A stretch of DNA of 29,529 bases from Cloacibacterium sp964530915 (GTDB lineage Bacteria > Bacteroidota > Bacteroidia > Flavobacteriales > Weeksellaceae): positions 1 through 29,529 of the forward strand of contig CAZHCK010000029.1 of the NCBI GenBank assembly GCA_964530915.1, in the 5' to 3' direction. The position numbers and the translations under genes were made by a program. The notes under the pieces were generated by a model, which had not been told where the DNA came from, did no database searches, and saw only the letters and a program-made list of their open reading frames with translations. This document shows, in pieces, positions 7,896-16,500 of this stretch (its first letter is position 1; every line of letters begins with the position of its first letter).

Positions 7896-8380
7896 TCACA
7901 AAAGCCACCATAAAAGACATTCCTTTAATTCAAGATTTGGCAGAAAAATCTTGGCGAAGTCATTATCCAGGAATTATTTCTCATGAACAAATAGATTTCA
8001 TGCTGGATTTAATGTATTCTGAAGAAGAAATCACCATTCAATTTAATAATCCAAATTATCATTATTATCTTTTGGGTGAGGCAGAAAATTTCTATGGAAT
8101 TATGGGCTTCGAAAATCATTATGAACAAAAAACTACTAAACTCCATAGAATCTACATTACCGAAGATGGAAAAGGAAAAGGTCTAGGAAAAGAAGCCATT
8201 CAGTTTCTTAAAAATCAAATTCTAGAAGTGGGTGACCAAAGAATTATTCTTAATGTAAATAAGGAAAATCCATCTTATCATTTTTATCATTCTCAAGGCT
8301 TCAAAGTCTATGAAGAAGGCGTTTTTGACATTGGAAATGGCTTCGTGATGGATGATTACTTGATGGAATGGCATGCATAA
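7892..8380 (+). CDS. GNAT-family N-acetyltransferase
   Basis: A 162-residue cytoplasmic protein with the GNAT acetyl-CoA loop at GKGKGLGKEAIQFL, followed by VNKENPSYHFYHSQGFK, the usual beta-4/alpha-4 and beta-5 region. The N-terminus ITKATIKDIPLIQDLAEKSW is a standard GNAT opening. The acceptor substrate cannot be told; proteins and small amines are both possible. It overlaps the M48 peptidase stop by four bases (ATGA), so it is the third gene of that operon. No function linking it to the peptidase is evident. Confidence 0.87.
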   Translation: MITKATIKDIPLIQDLAEKSWRSHYPGIISHEQIDFMLDLMYSEEEITIQFNNPNYHYYLLGEAENFYGIMGFENHYEQKTTKLHRIYITEDGKGKGLGKEAIQFLKNQILEVGDQRIILNVNKENPSYHFYHSQGFKVYEEGVFDIGNGFVMDDYLMEWHA

Positions 8381-8423
8381 ATTATTATATCTTTAACATA
8401 TCATAGACATTCTCTATTAATTT

Positions 8424-8442
8424 TTTCACTAACTTTGTGAAA
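8424..8442 (+). promoter_or_regulatory. Promoter of the metal/redox island with palindrome over the -7 box
   Basis: TAACTTTG (8430-8437) fits the -7 consensus TAnnTTTG. It lies inside an inverted repeat: TTTCAC (8424-8429) and GTGAAA (8437-8442), with the TAACTTT spacer. The predicted transcript start near 8444 leaves only a few bases before the ATG at 8450, so the message would be almost leaderless. No good -33 element is seen, which is compatible with an activated or repressed promoter. The palindrome could be an operator; only 6 bp per arm makes chance possible. Confidence 0.5.
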
Positions 8443-8449
8443 TATTCAG

Positions 8450-8839
8450 ATGAAAAGACTTTTTTCAATATTTCTTTTAACAATTTACCTCTTTAGTTTT
8501 ACAGAGGCAAAAGAAGTATTGAAAATTCCTGTATTAATAGAACATTATAAGGAACACAAAGCCCATAATAAAGACCTAAGCGTTATCGGGTTTATCGCTC
8601 TTCATTACTTAAGTGGTAGCCAAAAAGACAGTGACTATGAAAAAGACATGAAACTGCCTTTTAAAGCTCATGAAATTTCTTCAGTCAGCTTTGCAATCCA
8701 AGACTTACCAAAATCTTTTGAGCTAAATTTAACTCAAACTAAAAAGTTTTTTGAAGAAAAAAACCAGAACTTTCATTACTCTGAAAGTTTCATCAATCCA
8801 CATTTACTTTCATTTTTTCAACCGCCAGAGCTGATTTAA
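8450..8839 (+). CDS. Small exported protein of unknown function, copy 1
   Basis: A 129-residue protein with an N-terminal signal peptide (hydrophobic to about residue 17, cleavage likely near TEA). I do not recognise a named domain. It aligns without a gap, end to end, with the protein at 19252-19644. Shared positions include His32 and His36 in LIEHYKEH, His52-Tyr53 (HYLSG), an acidic cluster D60, D62, Y63 and D66 running into KLPFK (68-72), and the C-terminal FQPPE (123-127). No cysteine is present. It is the first gene of the metal/redox island, 66 bases before the RND permease. I recall similar short proteins next to metal efflux genes in Bacteroidota. A periplasmic metal-binding or sensing role would fit the conserved His/Asp residues but is inference. 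Confidence 0.8.
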   Translation: MKRLFSIFLLTIYLFSFTEAKEVLKIPVLIEHYKEHKAHNKDLSVIGFIALHYLSGSQKDSDYEKDMKLPFKAHEISSVSFAIQDLPKSFELNLTQTKKFFEEKNQNFHYSESFINPHLLSFFQPPELI

Positions 8840-8905
8840 TTTATTGGTATAGAAAACTCATTACTATTTGGTTTTGAGACGTTTCACTCTATAAATTAAA
8901 TTAAA

Positions 8906-11900
8906 ATGCTTAACAAAATCATAGAATTTTCCATCAAGAATAAACTGATTATCACTTTATTCACACTTGGATTAATCATTTATGGAATATTTGAGGTAAG
9001 AAAATTACCTATAGATGCTGTTCCTGATATTACAGACAATCAGGTACAGATTATTACCGTTTCCCCAAGTTTGGGAGCACCAGATGTAGAAAGATTCATT
9101 ACTTTTCCGCTAGAACAAGCCAACAATAATATTGCAGGAATTAAACAAATGCGTAGTTTTTCGCGTTTCGGCCTTTCTGTAATTACTATCGTTTTTAAAG
9201 ATGAAGTAGATTTACATTGGGCGCGTCAACAAGTTGCAGAAAGACTTCAGCAAGTTTCTAAAGATATTCCTAACAGTTTAGGAACGCCTTCTATGGCTCC
9301 GATTTCTACAGGTTTAGGAGAAATTTATCAATATGTAGTTCGTCCGAAAAAAGGGTATGAACATCGTTACAATGCGATGCAACTCAGAACCATTCAAGAT
9401 TGGATTGTTCGTAGACAATTATTAGGAACAGAAGGAGTTGCAGATGTAGCGAGTTTCGGCGGCGATTTAAAGCAATATGAAGTTGCCGTAAATCCATCTC
9501 AATTGAAATCTATGGGCGTAACCATGACAGAAGTTTTTGATGCATTACAAAAAAACAATCAAAATACTGGTGGTGCTTATATAGAAAAAGGTCCGAGTGT
9601 TCTTTTTATCAGAACCGAAGGATTAATGGGGAAAATTACAGATATTGAGAACACTGTAGTTAAAAATTTAGAAGACGGAACTCCAATTTTGATTAAAAAC
9701 ATTGGAACCGTACAATACGGAAAAGCCATCAGATACGGCGCGATGACCTACAACGGAAAAGGAGAAGTTGCAGGAGCCGTGGTGATGATGATGAAAGGAG
9801 AAAACTCAAACGAAGTCATTAAAAAAGTAAAAACAAGAATAGAAGAAATCCAAAAAACTTTACCTGAAGGCGTAAAAATCGATGCATTCTTAGACCGAAC
9901 CAAAATGGTTAATAATGCCATAGGAACGGTAGAAAAAAACCTTTTAGAAGGGGCATTAATTGTTGTTTTCGTATTGGTATTATTCCTAGGAAATCTGCGT
10001 GCCGGATTTTTGGTAGCTTCTGTTATTCCGCTCTCCATGCTTTTTGCCATCATTATGATGAATATTTTTGGAGTTTCTGGGAATTTAATGAGTTTAGGTG
10101 CTCTAGATTTCGGGTTAATTGTGGATGGAGCCGTCATCATTGTAGAAGCGGTTTTGCATAGATTACAACATTTGAAAGTCTATCAAAACCAAAACATTTC
10201 TCAGACCATGATGGATGACGAAGTCTATACTTCTTCCAGCAAAATGATGAATTCTGCGGTGTTTGGACAAATTATTATTCTTATCGTTTACTTACCGATT
10301 CTCACTTTAGAAGGTGTAGAAGGTAAAATGTTTATTCCGATGGCGCAAACTGTAATTTTTGCATTATTGGGAGCATTTATTCTTTCTTTAACCTATATCC
10401 CGATGATGAGCTCTCTTGTCTTGTCTAAAAAAATTGACAACAAGAAGACTATTTCGGATAAAATGATTGAAAAAATTGAGAAAAACTACGATAAATCATT
10501 AGAAAGAGTTTTAAAAGTTCCTAACTTAATATTCTTCGGGATTGTTGCTGTATTTTTCTTTGCAGTCTTTATAATGACCAGATTAGGTGGAGAATTTATT
10601 CCTAGTCTTCCTGAAGGAGATTTCGCAGTAGATACAAGAGTTTTACCAGGTAGTAATCTGAAAACTTCTACAGATGCTGTTCAAAAGTCATCTCAGATTC
10701 TAATGAAAAAATTCCCGGAAATTGAAAAAATTGTAGGGAAAACAGGAAGCTCTGAAATCCCAACCGATCCTATGCCAATTGATGCGAGTGATATGATGAT
10801 TATCTTAAAACCTCGTGCTGAATGGACTTCTGCGACAACTTATGATGAACTCTCCGAAAAAATGTCTGCCGAACTGAAAAAAAATATGATTGGCGTGACC
10901 TACTCTTTCCAATATCCTGTTGCAATGCGATTTAACGAGTTGATGACTGGAGCAAGACAAGATGTAGTTTGTAAAATTTCTGGAGAAAATCTTGATACCT
11001 TAAAAGTTTATGCTGAAAAATTAGGTCAGATTTCTAAAAAAATTGAAGGCGCACAAAATATTTATGTAGAACCCGTTTCAGGAATGCCACAGATCGTGAT
11101 TACTTACAAACGTGAAGCCATGTCACAGTTTGGACTCAATGTAAGTGATGTGAATAATATCGTGAATACCGCTTTTGCAGGACAAGCTACAGGCTCTGTA
11201 TTTGAAGGAGAAAAGAAATTTGATTTGGTGGTTCGTTTAGACGGAAACCAAAGAAAAAATGTAGACGATGTCAATAATCTACTCATTTCTACACCTTCTG
11301 GAATCGAAATTCCACTCAGTACAGTTGCAAATGTGGAATTAAAGGAAAGCATTAACCAAATTCAGCGTGAAAATGCTCAGCGAAGAATTATTGTCGGCTT
11401 CAATGTTAGAAACCGAGATATACAATCTACGGTAGAAGATTTACAACAAAATGTAGAAAAACAATTGAAACTTCCTGCTGGTTATTCCATAAAATACGGT
11501 GGAACTTTTGAAAATCTTCAACAAGCGAAATCCCGTTTAGCAATAGCCGTTCCAGTGAGTTTATTATTAATTTTATTGATGCTGTATTTTGCATTTAATT
11601 CAGTAAAATACGGATTGCTCATCTTCTCTGCTATTCCGCTTTCCGCGATTGGAGGAATCCTCTCGCTCTGGTTAAGAGATATGAATTTCAGTATTTCTGC
11701 GGGAGTAGGTTTCATTGCATTATTTGGAGTAGCGGTTTTAAATGGTATTGTTCTTATTTCGGAATTTAACCGCCAAAAAACAATACAACCAGATTTAAAA
11801 ACTGCAGTAATCATAGGTGGTAGAACCAGATTGAGACCTGTTTTAATGACTGCCTTTGTAGCATCTTTAGGATTTTTGCCAATGGCAATTTCTACAGGTG

Positions 11901-12076
11901 AAGGTGCAGAAGTTCAGAGACCTCTCGCTACAGTTGTAATCGGTGGTTTATTATTAGCCACTTACCTTACACTTTACCTATTGCCAGTAATGTATATTTG
12001 GTTCGAAAAACACTTCCCAGATACTCGTAGAAATCTACATGAAATGAGTGATGACGAAGATGGTTATCAACTTTAA
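8906..12076 (+). CDS. CzcA/CusA-family heavy-metal efflux RND permease
   Basis: A 1056-residue inner-membrane proton antiporter of the HME-RND group, at full family length without the TolC fusion that some Bacteroidota copies carry. The N-terminal segment (KLPIDAVPDITDNQVQI) and QVAERLQQVSKDIP are family hallmarks. The proton-relay helix reads DFGLIVDGAVIIVE, with D401, D407 and E414 aligned to the essential D402, D408 and E415 of CzcA. This CzcA-like pattern points to divalent cations (Zn, Co, Cd, Ni or possibly Fe) rather than the Cu/Ag pattern of CusA. The family pumps metal from periplasm or cytoplasm through a tripartite channel. The partners follow: outer-membrane factor at 12088 and adaptor at 13933. 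The order permease, channel, cytochrome, adaptor is unusual. Confidence 0.93.
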   Translation: MLNKIIEFSIKNKLIITLFTLGLIIYGIFEVRKLPIDAVPDITDNQVQIITVSPSLGAPDVERFITFPLEQANNNIAGIKQMRSFSRFGLSVITIVFKDEVDLHWARQQVAERLQQVSKDIPNSLGTPSMAPISTGLGEIYQYVVRPKKGYEHRYNAMQLRTIQDWIVRRQLLGTEGVADVASFGGDLKQYEVAVNPSQLKSMGVTMTEVFDALQKNNQNTGGAYIEKGPSVLFIRTEGLMGKITDIENTVVKNLEDGTPILIKNIGTVQYGKAIRYGAMTYNGKGEVAGAVVMMMKGENSNEVIKKVKTRIEEIQKTLPEGVKIDAFLDRTKMVNNAIGTVEKNLLEGALIVVFVLVLFLGNLRAGFLVASVIPLSMLFAIIMMNIFGVSGNLMSLGALDFGLIVDGAVIIVEAVLHRLQHLKVYQNQNISQTMMDDEVYTSSSKMMNSAVFGQIIILIVYLPILTLEGVEGKMFIPMAQTVIFALLGAFILSLTYIPMMSSLVLSKKIDNKKTISDKMIEKIEKNYDKSLERVLKVPNLIFFGIVAVFFFAVFIMTRLGGEFIPSLPEGDFAVDTRVLPGSNLKTSTDAVQKSSQILMKKFPEIEKIVGKTGSSEIPTDPMPIDASDMMIILKPRAEWTSATTYDELSEKMSAELKKNMIGVTYSFQYPVAMRFNELMTGARQDVVCKISGENLDTLKVYAEKLGQISKKIEGAQNIYVEPVSGMPQIVITYKREAMSQFGLNVSDVNNIVNTAFAGQATGSVFEGEKKFDLVVRLDGNQRKNVDDVNNLLISTPSGIEIPLSTVANVELKESINQIQRENAQRRIIVGFNVRNRDIQSTVEDLQQNVEKQLKLPAGYSIKYGGTFENLQQAKSRLAIAVPVSLLLILLMLYFAFNSVKYGLLIFSAIPLSAIGGILSLWLRDMNFSISAGVGFIALFGVAVLNGIVLISEFNRQKTIQPDLKTAVIIGGRTRLRPVLMTAFVASLGFLPMAISTGEGAEVQRPLATVVIGGLLLATYLTLYLLPVMYIWFEKHFPDTRRNLHEMSDDEDGYQL

Positions 12077-12087
12077 AAAAATTTAAA

Positions 12088-13308
12088 ATGAAAGATAAAT
12101 TTTTAAAAATATTCACTTTTCTAATTTTTGGAATAGGATTTTCACAAACTCCTATTTCGTTAGAAAGTGCCATCAATAAAGCCCTGAACAATAACTTAGC
12201 CATCAAAGACGGAACATTAAAGGTACAATACCAAGAAAAAATGCAACGTTCTGCTACAGTTATTGACCCATTGATGATATCTGGAGAAATCGGGCAAATG
12301 AATTCAGCTTATGTTGACAATAAATTTTCGGTTTCTCAAACAATTAGATTGCCAAAATTTTATAACAGTCAGAAGAAAGTTTTAGCAGAAGAATATAAAA
12401 ATTCTATGTTACAATTAGATGTTCATAAGTGGCAAATCAAAAAAGAAATTTCTTTGATTTACAATGAGTTAAAATATCTAGACGAGAAGAAAAAACTGCT
12501 CAAAAAAGCAGACAGCATCTTTTCTCAATATTACAAAAGAGCAGAACTCAGACTGAAAAAAGGAGAAAGCAATCTCTTAGAAAAAGCAACTGCCGAAAAC
12601 TTGAGAAGTCAAGCAGAATTACAACTCAATGCACTGGAAAAAGACAGAGAAATTGCTTTGCAGAAATTTAATTTCCTCATCAATGATGGAACTTTTTACC
12701 AAAATGATAAAGAAAAATATACTGTTTTAGATATTAACAATCTTGGCGAAAATTTCTCAGGAAATCCAATTATTTTAAAACAGTTAGAGCAAGAAAAAAA
12801 CATCCAAAACGCTAAACTTTTGGCTGAAAAATCTAAACTTACTCCTAGTTTTAACATTGGGTACAACAATATGTCTATGTACGGAACTGGTGCAGATGAT
12901 AAATTCTATGAGCGTTCGGCAAGATTTCACTCAGGTATGGTAGGAATTGGTTTACCCGTTTTCAATTCTGCACAAAAATCAGTGATTGAAGCTCAGAAAA
13001 TCAACCAACAAATCGCTGAAAATAATTATCAGCTGGGTTCATTACAACTGAAAAATCAATTCACACAGAACTTTAATCTTTATCAAAAACTAACGAATGA
13101 AATTTCTTACTATCAGAAAACAGGTTTGGCAAACAGCGAAAGCATCTTAAAAACTGCCAATAACCAATATTATAACGGAGAAATCAATTATTTAGAATGG
13201 ACTCTTTTAGTGAATCAAGCATTTGAAATTGAAAACAAATACACGGATCGATTAAAAGAACTCAATGACATTATTATAGAAATCAACGCGCTGAAAAGCG
13301 AAAATTAA
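12088..13308 (+). CDS. TolC-family outer-membrane factor of the metal efflux pump
   Basis: A 406-residue protein with a signal peptide ending near GIGFSQ, then LESAINKALNNNLAI, the usual opening of outer-membrane efflux proteins. Long amphipathic helices rich in Gln, Asn, Lys and Glu follow in two repeats (roughly residues 25-215 and 235-400), with QKFNFLIND between the halves and the GIGLPVFN motif near residue 290. It forms the trimeric outer-membrane exit duct for the RND permease 11 bases upstream. In the Czc/Cus naming this would be the C subunit. The spacing implies one transcript with the permease. Confidence 0.9.
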   Translation: MKDKFLKIFTFLIFGIGFSQTPISLESAINKALNNNLAIKDGTLKVQYQEKMQRSATVIDPLMISGEIGQMNSAYVDNKFSVSQTIRLPKFYNSQKKVLAEEYKNSMLQLDVHKWQIKKEISLIYNELKYLDEKKKLLKKADSIFSQYYKRAELRLKKGESNLLEKATAENLRSQAELQLNALEKDREIALQKFNFLINDGTFYQNDKEKYTVLDINNLGENFSGNPIILKQLEQEKNIQNAKLLAEKSKLTPSFNIGYNNMSMYGTGADDKFYERSARFHSGMVGIGLPVFNSAQKSVIEAQKINQQIAENNYQLGSLQLKNQFTQNFNLYQKLTNEISYYQKTGLANSESILKTANNQYYNGEINYLEWTLLVNQAFEIENKYTDRLKELNDIIIEINALKSEN

Positions 13309-13315
13309 TTAAAAG

Positions 13316-13882
13316 ATGAAAAAATTTACCGCAACACATAGAATTATACATTGGGTTATCGCAATTTCAATGTTCGTATTATTAGCAACCGGATTTTTAA
13401 GAATGTATTGGATGGGCAGAAAAACCATTTCTGCTGCTATCAATAACGAACTTACCGCTAAAGGTTTAGCATTACCAGAAGAAAGCGTTCGTGCTATTGC
13501 AAAATCTATTATCAATCCAATGTTTGAGTGGCACGTTAACTTTGCTTATGTTTTAGTTTTTGCTTTTGTTTTAAGGATAGTTTATATGCTAGTAAAAGGC
13601 ATTAAATTCCCTAATCCTTTTTCTAAAACGGCTTCTGGAAAAGAAAAATTCCAAGGGACTATTTATTTTATATTCTACATTTTAGTGGCTGTAGAAGCTG
13701 CAACAGGTATGATGCTAAAATTTGAATTAGTAGGAGAAAATATTTTAGAAAAAGCCGAAGAAATTCACAAACTAGCCATTTATTGGATGCCTGGATTCAT
13801 CGTCATTCACTTTGTAGGAATTACCATTGCAGAATTGACTAGCAAAAAAGGAATTGTTTCTAAAATGATTGGAGGAGAATAA
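13316..13882 (+). CDS. Cytochrome b561/hydrogenase-type b cytochrome inside the efflux operon
   Basis: A 188-residue inner-membrane protein with four hydrophobic segments (about 12-30, 71-93, 113-133, 155-173). Candidate haem ligands are His12 in HRIIHW, His73 in EWHVNFAY, His151 in EEIHKLAIY and His165 in VIHFVGI, the pattern of the cytochrome b561/Ni-Fe hydrogenase b-subunit family. Such proteins pass electrons between membrane quinones and a periplasmic partner. It sits 7 bases after the outer-membrane factor and before the adaptor, so it is embedded in the tripartite efflux operon, where a cytochrome is not a normal component. A second b-type cytochrome lies at 19725. The partner is unknown. 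Confidence 0.85.
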   Translation: MKKFTATHRIIHWVIAISMFVLLATGFLRMYWMGRKTISAAINNELTAKGLALPEESVRAIAKSIINPMFEWHVNFAYVLVFAFVLRIVYMLVKGIKFPNPFSKTASGKEKFQGTIYFIFYILVAVEAATGMMLKFELVGENILEKAEEIHKLAIYWMPGFIVIHFVGITIAELTSKKGIVSKMIGGE

Positions 13883-13932
13883 TCCTTAATTAACTGTAAG
13901 TTTTAATTTTTTAAGCAAAAAATGAATCAAAA

Positions 13933-15066
13933 ATGAAAAAAATAATTTCAATTATAACGATAACACTTCTACTCTTTTCTTGTGGCAAAAAAGAAGAAAC
14001 TGCCAAAGAAGAATTTGAAATAGTACCTGCTGAAAACCAAATTACACTAAACGATAACCAAATCAAAAATACGGGTATTGAAATAGGAAATTTAGGTTAC
14101 GAAGATATTTCAGCAAAAATAATCCTCAACGGAGCTGTAGATGTTCCGCCTCAGAACTTAGCTAGCGTTTCTGCACCAAGTGGTGGTTATGTGCGTTTTA
14201 TTCGTCATATGCCAGGAATGCACGTAGATAAAGGTGAAACTTTGGCTGTTTTAGAAGATCCACAGATTGTTCAGTTACAGCAAGATTATCTTTTGGCAAA
14301 ATCTAATTTAGGTTACGCACAGAAAGATTACTCTAGACAAAGTGAATTAAATCAAAGCAAAGCTGCATCAGATAAAGCGATGCAACTCGCCCAAACTGAA
14401 GCTCAAAATCAAAATATTTTGATGAGAGGAATGGCCGAAAAATTGAGAGCTCTTGGAATAAATCCGAACAACCTAAACGCTGGAAACATTAAAAGAAGTG
14501 TAGCAGTTACATCGCCAGTTTCTGGTTATATCTCTAGTGTAAATGTGAAAATGGGACAATATGTTTCGCCTACAGAAAGACTTTTTGATGTAGTAAACAC
14601 AGGAGATATTCATCTTGCACTAAAGGTTTTTGAAAAAGATTTGAATAAAATTGCTTTGAACCAAAGAGTCTTTGCCTATACCAACCAAAATCCACAGAAA
14701 AAATACGCTGCAAATATCATTTTAATTGGCAGAGATTTTCAACCAGACAAATCTGTAATCATTCACTGTCATTTTATAGAATATGATAAGAGTTTAATCC
14801 CTGGAACATACATGAATGCAGAAGTAGAAACTAAAACCGAAACAGGCAATACTGTTCCAGATGATGCCGTGGTAACTTGGGAAAGCAAACAATATATTTT
14901 TGAAGAAGTACAACCAAAAACCTATAAAATGTTTCCTGTAACCATAGGAAATTCGGAAAATGGTAGAACAGAAATTTTGAACCTTGACGAAAAGGCTAAA
15001 AACAAGAAATTTGTAACGAAAGGAGCTTATTATCTATTGATGGGACTTAAAAATGTAGAAGAATAA
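13933..15066 (+). CDS. CzcB/CusB-type periplasmic adaptor lipoprotein
   Basis: A 377-residue membrane-fusion protein. The signal ends in the lipobox LLFSC (lipidated Cys17). A barrel-sandwich half-motif is visible at APSGGYVRFIRHMPGMHVDK (about 76-95), and its second half at SPVSGYISSVNVKMGQYVSP (about 193-212), separated by a coiled-coil hairpin rich in Gln and Ala (about 107-165). A beta-barrel region with GDIHLALKVFEKDLNKI follows. The adaptor links the RND permease to the outer-membrane factor and in this family can also deliver metal. No obvious Met-rich metal site is seen near the N-terminus, in keeping with a CzcB rather than CusB role. It is 50 bases after the cytochrome gene. Confidence 0.9.
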   Translation: MKKIISIITITLLLFSCGKKEETAKEEFEIVPAENQITLNDNQIKNTGIEIGNLGYEDISAKIILNGAVDVPPQNLASVSAPSGGYVRFIRHMPGMHVDKGETLAVLEDPQIVQLQQDYLLAKSNLGYAQKDYSRQSELNQSKAASDKAMQLAQTEAQNQNILMRGMAEKLRALGINPNNLNAGNIKRSVAVTSPVSGYISSVNVKMGQYVSPTERLFDVVNTGDIHLALKVFEKDLNKIALNQRVFAYTNQNPQKKYAANIILIGRDFQPDKSVIIHCHFIEYDKSLIPGTYMNAEVETKTETGNTVPDDAVVTWESKQYIFEEVQPKTYKMFPVTIGNSENGRTEILNLDEKAKNKKFVTKGAYYLLMGLKNVEE

Positions 15067-15132
15067 ATATTTTCTAAAACATTTTTATAATAATTACACA
15101 ATTTACAACGTTACAATTAAAAAGTTAAATAA

Positions 15133-15576
15133 ATGAGAACTAAAAAGGTAATATTCAGCATATTACTACTCTTCAGCCTATTCGTTTTTTCACAAGAAAA
15201 ATTCAGCAAGTTTCAACAAATTAAAGACGCTGCTCAACAAGAAAACAAAAGTATTCTACTCAAATTTTCAGGCTCAGATTGGTGTATTCCATGTATTAAG
15301 CTGCAAAAAAAAGTGATTGATGACCCTGTATTCCAAGAGTATATTTCTAAAAATCTGGTCTATGTAGAAGCAGATTTCCCTAGAAAAAAAGGAAAATTAA
15401 GTGCCGATATCATTACAAGAAATAAAGAATTAGCAGACATTTACAATAAACAAGGCGTTTTTCCTAAAATGGTCTTAATGAGTGCTAATGGCAAAATTCT
15501 AAAAACTTGGGAAGGTTTTGATAATGCGACTGTAAATACGATGATTCAAGAAATTAATCAATCTACTGGTAAATAG
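15133..15576 (+). CDS. Exported thioredoxin-like protein
   Basis: A 147-residue protein with a signal peptide ending at about FVFSQ and a thioredoxin fold with the CxxC active site as WCIPC (Cys51, Cys54) in SGSDWCIPCIKLQKKV. The cis-Pro region is GVFPKMVLM. The motif and the VFQEYISKNLVYVEADFP segment resemble the thioredoxin-7/DsbD-gamma-like group. It probably acts on disulfides or metal-bound thiols in the periplasm. It is followed after one base by the ApbE-like gene and then by the DUF4266 protein, which ends with two cysteines and could be its client; that is inference. Confidence 0.87.
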   Translation: MRTKKVIFSILLLFSLFVFSQEKFSKFQQIKDAAQQENKSILLKFSGSDWCIPCIKLQKKVIDDPVFQEYISKNLVYVEADFPRKKGKLSADIITRNKELADIYNKQGVFPKMVLMSANGKILKTWEGFDNATVNTMIQEINQSTGK

Positions 15577-15577
15577 T

Positions 15578-16498
15578 ATGCAAAAAAAACTGACCCAGCT
15601 TTTGATGGGAAATCGGTTTGAAATTACTGTTGAAGCCAAAACAGATGCAGAAGCAGATTTTTTTCTAAAAAAAGCGGTAGAAGAAATTTCTAGAATAGAA
15701 GCATTACTCTCTACTTATCAATCTACCAGCGAAACCAATCTCATCAATGAAAATGCAGGAATAAAACCTGTGAAAGTGAGTGTTGAAACTTTTTCGATTA
15801 TCGCAAGGTCTAAGAAAATTTCTGAAATTACTCAGGGAGCTTTTGATATTACTTATGGCTCTATTGATAAACGTTTTTGGAATTTTGATACCGAAATGAC
15901 TTCGCTTCCAGATGAAGATTTGGCTAAAAAAAGCATCGCTTTAATTGATTATAGAAATATCGAACTTAATGCAGAAAACAAAACCGTTTTTCTCAAAAAC
16001 AAAGGAATGAGAATTGGTTTTGGGGGCATCGGAAAAGGCTATGCTGCAGAAAAAGCCAAAAACCTATTAAAAAGTCTTGGCGTAAAAGCAGGAATTATCA
16101 ATGCTTCAGGAGATTTATCTTGTTGGGGAGTCCCCGAAAACGGAAAATCTTGGACCATAGGAATTGCACATCCGGATTTTTCGGGAATGCCATTTTCTAC
16201 ACTTGAAGTAACAGATTTAGCCATTGCAACATCTGGAAATTACGAAAAATTCGTGATGATTGATGGCAAAAAATATTCGCATACCATAGACCCAAAAACA
16301 GGATTTCCTATTCACGGAATTAAAAGCGTAACAGTGATTAGTCCAAACGCAGAAATTTCTGATGCTTTCGCAACACCTATTTCTATTATGGGCATAAAAG
16401 CTGGACTTTCTTTGATTAATCAAATGAAAGATATAGAATGCATCATCATAGATGATGATAACAATATTTATTACTCAGAAAACATCAAAATCATATAA
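15578..16498 (+). CDS. ApbE-like FAD:protein FMN transferase, no export signal
   Basis: A 306-residue protein of the ApbE family, which covalently attaches FMN from FAD to Ser/Thr of target proteins. Visible motifs are FGGIGKGYAAEKA (148-160), INASGDLSCWG (174-184), ATSGNYEKF (217-225), the DGKKYSHTIDPKTGFP block (229-244) and SDAFAT (261-266) with the metal-binding Asp262/Thr266 arrangement. The usual ApbE lipoprotein signal is missing: the protein starts MQKKLTQLLMGNRFEITVEA and goes straight into the domain. It may therefore act in the cytoplasm before export of its target, unless the true start is elsewhere; the upstream gene leaves only one base of room. No classical FMN-binding target domain is encoded in the window. 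Confidence 0.88.
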   Translation: MQKKLTQLLMGNRFEITVEAKTDAEADFFLKKAVEEISRIEALLSTYQSTSETNLINENAGIKPVKVSVETFSIIARSKKISEITQGAFDITYGSIDKRFWNFDTEMTSLPDEDLAKKSIALIDYRNIELNAENKTVFLKNKGMRIGFGGIGKGYAAEKAKNLLKSLGVKAGIINASGDLSCWGVPENGKSWTIGIAHPDFSGMPFSTLEVTDLAIATSGNYEKFVMIDGKKYSHTIDPKTGFPIHGIKSVTVISPNAEISDAFATPISIMGIKAGLSLINQMKDIECIIIDDDNNIYYSENIKII

Positions 16499-16500
16499 AA

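Noticed and set aside
9748..10140. Minus-strand frames opposite the RND permease (also 11104-11352 and 11518-11814)
   Set aside because: They mirror the transmembrane and conserved regions of the permease in antisense; no family features of their own.
8906..12076. Copper/silver (CusA) assignment of the RND permease
   Set aside because: The proton-relay helix has the DFGLIVDGAVIIVE form of CzcA rather than the CusA form, so a divalent-cation pump is preferred, though specificity is not certain.
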